Positions 46,996 to 54,964 of a stretch of 64,000 nt of DNA are shown here, piece by piece. Location: the NCBI GenBank assembly GCA_020161775.1, contig JAIUOW010000024.1, forward strand, positions 1 to 64,000. Reading direction: 5' to 3'. This DNA comes from Pseudomonadota bacterium. GTDB taxonomy: Bacteria > Pseudomonadota > Gammaproteobacteria > Burkholderiales > Burkholderiaceae_C. The translations under genes were made by a program, and so were the position numbers. The notes beneath the pieces were generated by a model. It was given only the letters and a program-made list of their open reading frames with translations, searched no databases and had not been told where the DNA came from. Positions within the stretch are counted from its first letter, which is position 1; every line of letters begins with the position of its first letter.

Positions 46996-47094
46996 TGTTG
47001 TAGTTATCCGGGGTGAGAGCCGTTGCTGCAATAAGAATCTCGCAAGAGATTCGTATCCAGAAGCCCGCCGGGGAAACCCGGCGGGTTTTCTCTT
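46996..47094 (+). ncRNA. tracrRNA
   Basis: The anti-repeat TGTAGTTATCCGGGGTGAGAG (46999-47019) is complementary to the 3' two thirds of the repeat with one G-T pair. After a bulge, GTTGCTGCAAT (47022-47032) pairs with the GTTGTAGC start of the repeat. The order GGTGAGAGCCGTTGCTGCAATAAG closely parallels the Neisseria tracrRNA. It is followed by a nexus hairpin AATCTC-GCAA-GAGATT (47036-47051) and a terminator hairpin CCCGCCGGG-GAAA-CCCGGCGGG (47064-47085) with TTTTCTCTT. At about 99 nt it is compact for II-C. It guides RNase III maturation and loads crRNA into Cas9. Confidence 0.92.
46997..47031 (-). promoter_or_regulatory. Candidate cas9 promoter inside the anti-repeat
   Basis: On the - strand, TTGCAG (47031-47026) and GATAAC (47008-47003) are 17 bp apart, with TACAAC (47002-46997) as an alternative -10. 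Both lie in sequence shared with the CRISPR repeat (CCCCGGATAACTACAAC versus CCCCGGATAGCTACACTC). Confidence 0.4.
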
Positions 47095-47125
47095 ATCAGC
47101 CTTCTAAAGGTGAGTCGTCCTCATG

Positions 47126-47374
47126 TCAATCCTCCAACTTGGGGAGAAGACGCGGCTCGTTGGCCTGCGCGAAGGACGTAACTTCGCGTTCGAGCTCCCC
47201 AGCATCAAGCCGCGTCACCGGGATGCGAAGTGATCCCAGCAGATCAATGAACGCCGACAGACTCATACCCGCCAATCTCGCGGCATGACTCAAACTGATT
47301 TGGCCTTCGTCGAAGAGTCGCGCGGCTGAGCGTACGGGCTCATCAAGTGGGGATGATGTTTGGTCGGTTGTCAT
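47126..47374 (-). CDS. UPF0175 family (antitoxin-like) protein
   Basis: This 82-aa protein (84 aa if the GTG at 47380 is used) has the UPF0175 core AARLFDEGQISLSHAARLAGMSLSAFIDLLGSLRIPV, a small helix-turn-helix-like domain. UPF0175 proteins usually pair with a DUF3368 PIN toxin, but none is adjacent here, so it is an orphan. It begins 2 nt after the srkA stop (or overlaps it if GTG is used) and points at the tracrRNA terminator. Confidence 0.75.
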   Translation of the reverse strand: MTTDQTSSPLDEPVRSAARLFDEGQISLSHAARLAGMSLSAFIDLLGSLRIPVTRLDAGELEREVTSFAQANEPRLLPKLED

Positions 47375-47376
47375 CT

Positions 47377-48384
47377 TCACACCACCAGCGCCGGCTCCTC
47401 CATCGCCTCCAGCTGTTCCTGCAGCATCTGCACCTGCCCCTGCCAGTAGTCGCTGGTGCCAAACCAGGGGAAGGCGGCGGGGAAGGCCGGGTCGTCCCAG
47501 CGGCGAGCCAGCCAGGCGCTGTAGTGGATCAGGCGCAGCGTGCGCAGCGGCTCGATCAGCGCCAGCTCGGCGCGGTCAAATTCACGGAACTGTTCATAGC
47601 CATCCACCAGCGCGCCCAGCTGCTGCGTGCGTTGCGCACGGTCACCGTCCAGCAGCATCCACAGATCCTGCACCGCGGGGCCCATGCGGGTGTCGTCCAG
47701 GTCCACAAAGTGCGGGCCGCCGCCGGGCTGGTCTTCGGGTGTCCACAGGATGTTGCCGGGGTGGCAGTCGCCATGCAGGCGGATGGTGGCGGTGCGGGTG
47801 TGCTCAAAGTGCCGTGCAATGGCGTCGATCGCCTTGTTGCACTCGGCCTGCCACGCGCCCTGCACGTCCAGCGGGATCATGTGGTGCGCCAGCAGCCAGT
47901 CGCGCGGCTCGGTGCCAAAGGTGCGTAGGTCTAGCGTGCCGCGCTGCGCAAACGGCCGCGCCGCGCCCACGGTGTGGATGCGCGCCAGGAAGCGGCCAAG
48001 CCATTCCAGCACATTGGCGTCGTCCAGCTCGGGCCGGCGCCCGCCGCGGCGCGGGCTCACGCTGAATGAAAAGCCCGCGTGCGGGTGCAGCGTGCGCCCC
48101 TGCAGCACCAGCGGGCCAATGGCGGGCACCTCGGCCGCCATCAGCTCGGCGGCAAACGCGTGTTCTTCCAGGATCTGCGCCTCGCTCCAGCGTCCGGGCC
48201 GGTAGAACTTGGCCACCACCGCGCTGTGTCCCGCGTGCGGCTCTTCCAGGTGGATGAGATACACACGGTTTTCATACGAGCTCAGGGCCGTCAGGCGGCC
48301 ATCGCCATACAGGCCGACTGACGCCAGGGCGTCCATCACCACGTCGGGCGTCAGGGTTTCATACGGGTGCGGGGCTTCGGTCAT
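47377..48384 (-). CDS. srkA: Stress response kinase A (YihE/SrkA-like)
   Basis: This 335-aa protein has the aminoglycoside phosphotransferase/choline kinase fold of SrkA: VAKFYRPGRWSEAQILEEHAFAAEL (substrate region), the catalytic LHGDCHPGNILW (HGDxHxxN) and the metal-binding FVDLDDTRMGP. SrkA-type kinases act in stress survival. It overlaps the end of the kinase-USP gene by 26 nt. Confidence 0.87.
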   Translation of the reverse strand: MTEAPHPYETLTPDVVMDALASVGLYGDGRLTALSSYENRVYLIHLEEPHAGHSAVVAKFYRPGRWSEAQILEEHAFAAELMAAEVPAIGPLVLQGRTLHPHAGFSFSVSPRRGGRRPELDDANVLEWLGRFLARIHTVGAARPFAQRGTLDLRTFGTEPRDWLLAHHMIPLDVQGAWQAECNKAIDAIARHFEHTRTATIRLHGDCHPGNILWTPEDQPGGGPHFVDLDDTRMGPAVQDLWMLLDGDRAQRTQQLGALVDGYEQFREFDRAELALIEPLRTLRLIHYSAWLARRWDDPAFPAAFPWFGTSDYWQGQVQMLQEQLEAMEEPALVV

Positions 48385-49834
48385 GTGCCGATTGTGGGCC
48401 CCGCGTGTCCGGTGGTGCGTCCAGCAGGGCGAACGGTGTTGCCTGGCGCACCAGCAGCACGCTGCAGGGGGCGTCCATCACCACGCGCATGGGCACGGTG
48501 GCCACCAGCCGCTGCATCTGCAGGCCGTGGGTGGCCGCGCCCAGCACCATCAGGTCCACATGGTTGCCACGGGCATAGGTGCACAGCGCGCGTGCCACGT
48601 CGCCCGACTCAATGACGTGGAACGACGCCTGGTGGCCTTCCAGGTGGATGCCCTGGGCCCACTGGCGCAGCCGTTCCAGGTGCAGGCGATGGGCGTCGAT
48701 CTCGTCCTGGCCGCTGTCCACCGGCGCAATCACGCTCACGCAGGCCAGCCGGGCGCCGGGGCGTATGCCCAGCGACCGGCTCACCGCCTGGCGCAGCGAA
48801 TACAGCGTGGCGTCGCTGGCGTCCAGGTGCGGCACGGCCACCATCACGATGGGCACTTCGCGGATCGCCTGTGACGGCAGCGGGCTGGGTTCGTATTGCA
48901 GGCCCGCGGCCCTGAACCAGCGCCGCAGGTGGGTGCGCAGCGGCGTGCCGCGGGTGCGCCCGCCGCGCTCACCCACCACCACCTGGTCCGGGTGGCCCAG
49001 GTCGAACGCCAGGTGCGCGGCCGACGGATAGCGGCGCGCGGCTTCGGGTTCCAGGCAGCGCAGGATGACTTCCTGCAGCCAGCCCGGCACGCCTGCATTC
49101 AGCGCGCGCGGCGGGGGTGGGGCCATCCACAGCCGCTGGCGCAGCCCGCCCGTGGTGGCTGGCTCGCCAAACGGCAGCTCGCCCGTGGCCAGCTCGTACA
49201 GCATGACGCCGATGGCAAAGATATCGCTGCGCGGGTCGCCGCGCACGCCCACCACCTGCTCGGGCGCCATCCAGGCGGGCGAGCCCACGGCGCGGCGCAG
49301 TTCCTCGGCCAGCAGGTCGGGGTAGTGCGCATGCCAGCTCAGGCCAAAGTCCAGCAGCACGGCGCGCCCGTCGTGGCGGATCAGCACGTTGGCGGGCTTC
49401 AGGTCCAGGTGCACCGCGTTTTGCTGGTGCAGGCTGTGCGCCGCCACGGCCATGGCCTGGCCCAGCCGGGCGATCTCCTGCGCATCCGGGCGCTGGCGCA
49501 GCGTGCGGGCTTCGTCCAGCCAGTGCTGCAGCACGCGGCCGGGCACGTATTCCATGACCAGGTAGGGCAGGCGTGCCAGGTCGCCCGCGGCCACGAAGCG
49601 CGGCACGTGGTCACCGCCCAGGGTCTGGAAGATCTGGTGCTCGACCTCGAAGCCCAGCAGGTTCTCCGCGCCGTCGTCGCCGGCCATGCGCGGCACCTTC
49701 ATGGCCATGGCAAAGCCGGGGTCGGGCCGGCCGTCGGCGTAGTGCACGCGGTAGATGTGGGCCATGCCACCCGAATGGATCACTTCGCCCACGGCAAACC
49801 CGTCGAGCACGGTGCCCGGTGCCAGCAGTTTCAT
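48359..49834 (-). CDS. Ser/Thr protein kinase fused to universal stress protein domain
   Basis: This 491-aa two-domain protein has a kinase at residues about 1-275: Gly loop IHSGGMAHIYRVHY, Lys in MAMKVPRM, catalytic HLDLKPANVL, DFG in LLDFGLSW, and MAPEQV. The C-terminal UspA domain ends in the nucleotide-binding pattern GAATHGLQMQRLVATVPMRVV. The ATG at 49834 overlaps the stop of the metallophosphoesterase gene and has a good GGAGG site; an upstream start is less likely. It probably couples stress or nucleotide sensing to protein phosphorylation. Confidence 0.85.
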   Translation of the reverse strand: MKLLAPGTVLDGFAVGEVIHSGGMAHIYRVHYADGRPDPGFAMAMKVPRMAGDDGAENLLGFEVEHQIFQTLGGDHVPRFVAAGDLARLPYLVMEYVPGRVLQHWLDEARTLRQRPDAQEIARLGQAMAVAAHSLHQQNAVHLDLKPANVLIRHDGRAVLLDFGLSWHAHYPDLLAEELRRAVGSPAWMAPEQVVGVRGDPRSDIFAIGVMLYELATGELPFGEPATTGGLRQRLWMAPPPPRALNAGVPGWLQEVILRCLEPEAARRYPSAAHLAFDLGHPDQVVVGERGGRTRGTPLRTHLRRWFRAAGLQYEPSPLPSQAIREVPIVMVAVPHLDASDATLYSLRQAVSRSLGIRPGARLACVSVIAPVDSGQDEIDAHRLHLERLRQWAQGIHLEGHQASFHVIESGDVARALCTYARGNHVDLMVLGAATHGLQMQRLVATVPMRVVMDAPCSVLLVRQATPFALLDAPPDTRGPQSAHDRSPAPV

Positions 49835-50583
49835 CGCCCTTCCTCCAGCCTTTGTGCAAACCATCCGGGCTGGGGCGTGCGCCGCACGGCCGCCGCCGCT
49901 GCCCGGTATTCGTAGGCTACGCGGTGAAAGGTGAGGCGGCCTTGCGTGGCGTCAAACAGCGCGTACATCGCGCGCGGGTCGCCATCGCGCGGCTGCCCCA
50001 CCGAGCCCACGGTGGCCAGCCACTGGCGGTGGGCCGGCACCGGTATGGCCACGCCCGGCGTGGGCATGAATTCCATCAGCGCGCGGGCGGCGCCCTGGTA
50101 GTACAGGCGCTGGTGGTGCACATGCCCGCAAAACACGTGGCTCACGCCCGAGTGCGCGCAGGCCGCCGCCAGGCTGCGCTGGGCGCGGTGGGGGTTGTCC
50201 ACGTAATGCCAGTTGGCGGGCGCATCGGCGCTGGCATGCACCAGCCAGGCGCTGCCCAGCTGCGCGTGCAGCGGCAGCCTCGCCAGGAAGGCGCACTGGG
50301 CTGCGTCCAGCTGACCGTGTGTCCAGGCGGCCGACAGGTCGCCGTGGGTTTGCGGCTGCGCCGGCGGCTGCACGGCCAGCGCGTCATGGTTGCCGCCCAG
50401 CACCACCGCGCCGCGGGCGGCCAGGTGCATCACCGCGTCCACCACCTGCGCGGGCTCGGCGCCGTAGCCCGTCAGGTCGCCCAGCACGGCATGGTGGGTG
50501 GCGCCGGCCTCCTGCGCATGGGCCAGGCAGGCGTGCAGCGCGCGCAGGTTGGCGTGGATGTCCGACAGCAGGGCCAGCTTCAT
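49831..50583 (-). CDS. Metallophosphoesterase (YfcE/MJ0936-like)
   Basis: This 250-aa calcineurin-like phosphoesterase has LLSDIHANL (DxH), AVLGDLTGYG, LGGNHDAL and CGHVHHQRL, so the dinuclear metal site is complete. It overlaps the kinase-USP gene by 4 nt, which suggests a linked kinase and phosphatase-like unit. Whether it acts on proteins, nucleotides or other phosphate esters cannot be told. Confidence 0.85.
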   Translation of the reverse strand: MKLALLSDIHANLRALHACLAHAQEAGATHHAVLGDLTGYGAEPAQVVDAVMHLAARGAVVLGGNHDALAVQPPAQPQTHGDLSAAWTHGQLDAAQCAFLARLPLHAQLGSAWLVHASADAPANWHYVDNPHRAQRSLAAACAHSGVSHVFCGHVHHQRLYYQGAARALMEFMPTPGVAIPVPAHRQWLATVGSVGQPRDGDPRAMYALFDATQGRLTFHRVAYEYRAAAAAVRRTPQPGWFAQRLEEGR

Positions 50584-50625
50584 GGCGCCATCATGGCGTG
50601 CGAAGCTGATGCGGGGCTTGCAGCT

Positions 50626-51714
50626 TCAGCCCAGCGACAGCATGTGCCCCGTGCGCGGGTCGCCGCGGCCGGCCAGCACCTGCGCATAGGCGGCCTGCAC
50701 GGCCTGCGGGCCCTGGTGCTGCTGCACCACCAGCCACGGCGCCGCCGCATCGGTGGCCCGGCCGCTGAAGGCCTGCCAGGCCTGCACCAGGCGCTTGCCG
50801 AGTTCGGCGGCACCCCAGTCGGCGTTGCGTTTCTTGATCTGTGCGGGTGCAAAGAACAGCGTGGCGCGCGGTCCGGGCAGATCTTTGGCGCCGCCCAGCT
50901 GCTCCACATGGGTGCCGCCGATGGAGCAGCTGTACTTGAGCTGTCCGAACCGCGTATGGATCTGCTGGCGCAGGCCGGCATTGCCGGCAAAGTCCACATA
51001 CACGCAGGCCGCATCGGCGGCCACCTGGTCCAGCTGGTCATAGGTCAGCACGCGGCTGTAGCAGCCCAGGCTTTCGCAGAACGCCTGGTTGGCGGGCGAT
51101 GTGAGGCCGATCACTTCAATGCCCGGGCGCTGCGCCAGCTGGAAGGCCGTGCCATAGGCCGTCTTGCTGGACGCGCTGGACAGCAGCATGACGTTGGCGC
51201 CAAAGAAATCGTTGTCGGCCATGAAGTCGTCGATCAGCCACGAGGTGACGAACAGCGGGCGCAGCAGCGCCTGCGGGCCTTCGGTGCCGGGGGTGTAGAA
51301 CGGGTCGCGGTTGCAGCGCAGCAGCTGGTTGTACACCGCGTGCAGGCCGGCGCGGTGCGGCGCGGCGTCGGTAAAGCCGGCCTCCGTCAGGCGCTCGGGC
51401 TGCAGCACGGCGCTGCTGGCCATGGGCCAGTAGCCATACAGCCGCTCGCCCACGGCCACGCCGGGGTGCAGGCTTTGCGTCACGGTGGCAAAGCCCCAGA
51501 CCGGCACGATGCCCCAGCCGTCCTCGCCGGTGGGCCAGAACTGCCAGTAGCTCATGGCGTCACCAAAAGCGGCGTAGGTGATGTTGTTGGACGTGAGCGC
51601 GAAGTGCTCCACGCGCACGCGCACCTGGCCGGGGGCCAGGGCAGCGTCTTCGGTGGTGACAAGGCGCGTCTCGGTCAGCTTGTCCTTGCGGACCTGGAGT
51701 GTGGTGGTGCTCAT
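50626..51714 (-). CDS. DUF2855 family protein
   Basis: This 362-aa protein starts MSTTTLQVRKDKLTETRLV, followed by LAPGQVRVRVEHFALTSNNITYAAFGDAMSYWQFWP, the hallmark of DUF2855 proteins, which have a diverged medium-chain dehydrogenase/quinone reductase-like fold. The dinucleotide segment is MLLSSASSKTAYGTAFQLAQ. The start at 51714 is preferred over a 12-residue upstream extension. No catalytic zinc ligands were recognised. Biochemical role unknown. Confidence 0.82.
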   Translation of the reverse strand: MSTTTLQVRKDKLTETRLVTTEDAALAPGQVRVRVEHFALTSNNITYAAFGDAMSYWQFWPTGEDGWGIVPVWGFATVTQSLHPGVAVGERLYGYWPMASSAVLQPERLTEAGFTDAAPHRAGLHAVYNQLLRCNRDPFYTPGTEGPQALLRPLFVTSWLIDDFMADNDFFGANVMLLSSASSKTAYGTAFQLAQRPGIEVIGLTSPANQAFCESLGCYSRVLTYDQLDQVAADAACVYVDFAGNAGLRQQIHTRFGQLKYSCSIGGTHVEQLGGAKDLPGPRATLFFAPAQIKKRNADWGAAELGKRLVQAWQAFSGRATDAAAPWLVVQQHQGPQAVQAAYAQVLAGRGDPRTGHMLSLG

Positions 51715-51733
51715 GATTGCCACGTTAAGCGAA

Positions 51734-51764
51734 GCGGCCCGCCGGTTCAAGACCGGCGGGCCGC
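51734..51764 (-). terminator. Hairpin after ohr
   Basis: The perfect stem GCGGCCCGCCGG / CCGGCGGGCCGC with a 7-nt loop is followed on the - strand by TTCGCTTAACG. It separates ohr from the DUF2855 gene. Confidence 0.7.
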
Positions 51765-51789
51765 ATTCGTGACAGCCATTGTTGACGGA

Positions 51790-52206
51790 TCAGACGAGGG
51801 TGATCGTCACGTCAATATTGCCGCGCGTAGCGTTGGAGTAGGGGCACACCTGGTGGGCGGCGTCAACCAGCTGCTGGGCGGCGGCGCGGTCCATGCCCGG
51901 CAGGCTCACGTTCAGGCGTGCGGCAATCCCATAGGCATTGGGGATGGGGCCCAGGTCCACCTCGGCGTCAATCGCCAGGTCGGCTGGCAGCGTGACCTTC
52001 ATCTTGCCGGCCACGGCCTTCATGGCGCCGATGAAGCAGGCGCTGTAGCCGGCGGCAAACAGCTGCTCGGGGTTGGTGCCCGTGCCCGAGGTGCCGGGCG
52101 AAGACAGCGTGACGTCCAGGCGGCCGTCATCGGTCCTGGACGCGCCGTCGCGCCCGCCAGTGGTGTGGGCGCGGGCGGTGTAGAGGACTTTGTCGAGCTT
52201 GGTCAT
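51790..52206 (-). CDS. ohr: Organic hydroperoxide resistance protein Ohr
   Basis: This 138-aa protein of the OsmC/Ohr fold has the two catalytic cysteines in YSACFIGAM and [11 protein letters not shown], and the N-terminal [12 protein letters not shown] segment of Ohr proper. It reduces organic hydroperoxides with lipoylated partners. It is the second gene after ohrR, 43 nt downstream, and is expected to be repressed by OhrR. Confidence 0.93.
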   Translation of the reverse strand: MTKLDKVLYTARAHTTGGRDGASRTDDGRLDVTLSSPGTSGTGTNPEQLFAAGYSACFIGAMKAVAGKMKVTLPADLAIDAEVDLGPIPNAYGIAARLNVSLPGMDRAAAQQLVDAAHQVCPYSNATRGNIDVTITLV

Positions 52207-52249
52207 GGTTGCTTCCTTGAAGGGGGTGGTTGGAAAGGGAAAGGGGGGG

Positions 52250-52699
52250 TCAGGCCGTCAGGCGCTGGCGCAGGGCCTGCACCTGCTGGGTGAGCGAGAT
52301 CAGCTCGGGGATGGAGCACTGGCTGGCCGCCAGGATGCAGCCCGGAACCTTGGCCGCGCGGCTCTTGAGCTTGCGCCCGGCGGGTGTGAGGGTGATGTGC
52401 ACGCGGCGTTCGTCCTGCACGTCACGGATGCGGGCCACCAGGCCTAGGGCTTCCAGCCGCTTGAGCAGCGGGGTGAGCGTGCCGGAATCCAGCGACAGCC
52501 GCTCGCCCAACTCGGACACCATGAGTCCGTCACGCTCCCACAACACCAGCATGGCGATGTACTGCGGGTAGGTCAGGCCCAGTTCGTCCAGCAGCGGCTT
52601 GTACAGCTTTGTCATGGCCAAAGACGCCGAATACAGCGCAAAGCACAGCTGGTTGTCCAGCAGCAGGGCCTGGTCGGGGGTGAATTTTTGCTGTGCCAT
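52250..52699 (-). CDS. ohrR: MarR-family organic peroxide sensor OhrR
   Basis: This 149-aa protein has the MarR winged helix ([47 protein letters not shown]) and the peroxide-sensing cysteine in [12 protein letters not shown] (Cys19). Oxidation of this Cys releases the repressor from DNA. The adjacent ohr gene and the palindrome 19-44 bp upstream support the assignment. Confidence 0.93.
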   Translation of the reverse strand: MAQQKFTPDQALLLDNQLCFALYSASLAMTKLYKPLLDELGLTYPQYIAMLVLWERDGLMVSELGERLSLDSGTLTPLLKRLEALGLVARIRDVQDERRVHITLTPAGRKLKSRAAKVPGCILAASQCSIPELISLTQQVQALRQRLTA

Positions 52700-52717
52700 G
52701 GTTTGAATTGTAGCGTC

Positions 52718-52743
52718 AAATTAAATTGTGTGCAATTTAATTT
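52718..52743 (-). promoter_or_regulatory. OhrR operator
   Basis: The perfect 11-bp inverted repeat AAATTAAATTG (52718-52728) and CAATTTAATTT (52733-52743) around TGTG lies directly upstream of ohrR. AT-rich palindromes of this kind are typical OhrR sites. Confidence 0.85.
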
Positions 52744-52766
52744 TCTCCATACTGACATCACTCCTG

Positions 52767-53014
52767 GATCCTGCGAACAGGGCACTCTGCTCCGCGGCTG
52801 TCCTCCGGCGGGCTGCGCCCGCCTCCCCCTTTATGCCGCTGCGCAGAGCGCCCTGTCCGCAGGATCAGCGACCGTAGCGGCGCACCACGGGTTGCGCCCC
52901 AACGATGTAGCGGGGTTGTGGTGATGGTGCCCGGTGCAGCGGCATAAAGGAGGAGCCGGGCGCAGCCCGGCGGGGGACAGCCGCGGAAGCGGGCACCGTC
53001 GCCGCAACCCCGCG
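52767..53014. repeat. Two-module inverted-repeat element
   Basis: Module A has outer arms (GATCCTGCGAACAGGGC, 52768-52784; GCCCTGTCCGCAGGATC, 52850-52866) around a core of about 55 bp. Module B has different outer arms (CGGGGTTGTGGTGATGGTGCC at 52911-52931; GGCACCGTCGCCGCAACCCCG at 52993-53013) around the same core in inverted orientation. The core contains GGCGGGC-TGC-GCCCGCC-type palindromes and TTTATGCCGCTGC. No ORF is evident. Confidence 0.75.
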
Positions 53015-53026
53015 GACCGGAAATCG

Positions 53027-53857
53027 CTAACGACCACTGAACCGCGCAGGCCGCTTCTCGGTAAACGACCGTACACCTTCCGCCGCGTCCTCGCTGTTGG
53101 ACAGGCGCTGCTGCGTGCTGATGAAGTCCTGCATGGCCATCAGCGGCCCGTGTTCCACGGCCTTGAGCGCGTTCATGCGGGTGGCCACCACCGCCAGCGG
53201 GGCCTGTTCGGCAATGGCCTGCGCGATGCGCAGCGCCTCGTCCAGCACCTGGGCAGCGGGCACCACCTTTTGCACGAAGTTCAGCCGCAGCGCCTCGGCG
53301 CTGCCGAATTCGTCGCCTGTCAGCAGGTGCAGCATGGCGTTGCCCAGGCCTGCGCGCTCGGCCATGCGCAACGTGGCGCCGCCCGTGGCCATGATGCCGC
53401 GCTTGACCTCCAGCTGCGAGAAGCGACAGTCGTCCGCCGCCACCACGATGTCGGCCGCCAGCATCAGCTCGATGCCCACGGTGAACGTGATGCCCTTGAC
53501 CGCCACCACCATGGGCTTGCTGCGCCGCCGGTAGCCCGGCGTGCCCAGGTCGTTGGGCTCCACCAGGCCGAAGGGAAAGGCCTTTTCGCCGCGCTGCATC
53601 AGCGGCGCAATGGTCGGCAAGTCCAGCCCGGCGGTGAAGTGGTCGCCGTGGGCGTGCAGCACGCCCACGCGCAGCGCAGGGTCGTCATCCAGCAGGGTGT
53701 AGGCCTCGGCCAGCTCGCGGTACATGCGCGGCGTGAAGCCGTTGCGCTTGGCCGGCCGGTTGATGCCGATCAGCAGCAGCGCGCCGCGCCGCTCGGTGGT
53801 GATGGTGCCTTCGGGCGGGGGCGTGCCGGTGGTGGGCGCAGGGGTGGGGGTGCTCAT
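53027..53857 (-). CDS. Enoyl-CoA hydratase/isomerase family protein
   Basis: This 276-aa crotonase-superfamily protein has GVLHAHGDHFTAGLDLPTI (first oxyanion segment) and AVKGITFTVGIELMLAADIVVAADD. It probably hydrates 2-enoyl-CoA substrates. It lies in the same orientation as the hydroxyacyl-CoA dehydrogenase at 54965, with one membrane protein gene between, which suggests a shared beta-oxidation unit. Confidence 0.85.
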   Translation of the reverse strand: MSTPTPAPTTGTPPPEGTITTERRGALLLIGINRPAKRNGFTPRMYRELAEAYTLLDDDPALRVGVLHAHGDHFTAGLDLPTIAPLMQRGEKAFPFGLVEPNDLGTPGYRRRSKPMVVAVKGITFTVGIELMLAADIVVAADDCRFSQLEVKRGIMATGGATLRMAERAGLGNAMLHLLTGDEFGSAEALRLNFVQKVVPAAQVLDEALRIAQAIAEQAPLAVVATRMNALKAVEHGPLMAMQDFISTQQRLSNSEDAAEGVRSFTEKRPARFSGR

Positions 53858-53892
53858 GCCCGCATGCTAGCGGCGCGGGCCGCACGCGCGCA

Positions 53893-54942
53893 TCACGTGG
53901 GTGACAGCGCGGGTTCGGGCGTGAGTGAAGGCATCGGCGCAGGCGCTGCGGCGGCGCTGGCTGTCTCGATGGCCATGGCGTCGTCCAGCACGCTGTCCAG
54001 CAGCATCAGGTCCCGGTACACGCCCAGCGGCAACAGCGGCGGGCCCATGGCTCTCACGCGCATGTCGTGTTCACCCAGCATCCAGCGCAGGATCCACATG
54101 CGCGCGGGCCGGTGCGGCCACTGGCCCATGATGCCCTCGCACAGGTGCGTGTCGTCCAGCAGCTGCGCGTCGGCGGTGGACGGCGCCGACCACTGCGGCG
54201 CGTTCTGGCCAAAGCGGGCGCGAAAGGCGTCGCGCGCCACCTCCCATTCCTGCTGCAGGGCCAGCTCCTTGTACAGCTCGCGCAGTTCCATGAACACCCA
54301 CGGGCTGGTGTAGCGGAAGTCCACCAGGTGCTGCTGCAGCAGCAGCACGGCCGCCACCACGTCGCCACGCTTGCGCCGGCGCTGCAGCTTCTGGTCCATC
54401 TGGTGCAGGTCGATCAGCGTGGCCTCGCGGCGCGAATTCGTCTCGCCAATGGCGGTGACGTAGATGGCGCGCGCGGCTTCGGCCGGGTTGGGGTTGTCGG
54501 GCAGGATGTCGTCCAGGCTGTTCACGCGCGTGACGATGGACGACGCGGCGGGCTGTACGTCCGCCCACAGCACGGAATCGCTTTCGCGCCGGTTGCGCCG
54601 CCGCTCGATCACCCAGCCGATGCTGGACACCAGCGCAATGCCACCCAGCGCCACCGTCAGCGGCACCAGGCTGGGCGCGGTGCGCGCGACCGCGGCCGCG
54701 TCGCGCAGGGCGGCTACGCCGTGGGCGATGGAGCCGGGGGGTGGGGGCGCGGGTGCAACGGCCTGTTGCGCCGCTTGTGCAGCAGCCGGGGCCGGGGCAG
54801 GTTCTGCAGGTGCCGCTACGGGCGCAGCGGCAGGTGCCGCCACCGGTGCAGCTGGCGCCTGGTCAGGCGCCGGCACCCGGCCCAGCGCCGGGCTCAGCCG
54901 CAGCGTGGCCGGCGGGGTGTCCGGTGTGCCGGTGGGCGCCAT
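53893..54942 (-). CDS. Predicted membrane protein with Pro/Ala-rich N-terminus
   Basis: This 349-aa protein has a Pro/Ala-rich first 85 residues, a single membrane helix (SLVPLTVALGGIALVSSIGWVI), a basic stretch RRRNRR, then a soluble C-terminal part with helical, TPR-like segments (DVVAAVLLLQQHLVDFRYTSPWVFMELRELYKELALQQEWEVARDAFRARFG). This part resembles the C-terminal region of FimV-like proteins but is not diagnostic. I do not recognise its function. Confidence 0.6.
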   Translation of the reverse strand: MAPTGTPDTPPATLRLSPALGRVPAPDQAPAAPVAAPAAAPVAAPAEPAPAPAAAQAAQQAVAPAPPPPGSIAHGVAALRDAAAVARTAPSLVPLTVALGGIALVSSIGWVIERRRNRRESDSVLWADVQPAASSIVTRVNSLDDILPDNPNPAEAARAIYVTAIGETNSRREATLIDLHQMDQKLQRRRKRGDVVAAVLLLQQHLVDFRYTSPWVFMELRELYKELALQQEWEVARDAFRARFGQNAPQWSAPSTADAQLLDDTHLCEGIMGQWPHRPARMWILRWMLGEHDMRVRAMGPPLLPLGVYRDLMLLDSVLDDAMAIETASAAAAPAPMPSLTPEPALSPT

Positions 54943-54964
54943 GAAAGCGGGCCGCGTTCAGGGC

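Noticed and set aside
43733-47000. Plus-strand frames within cas9
   Set aside because: Short, motif-free and antisense to a complete Cas9.
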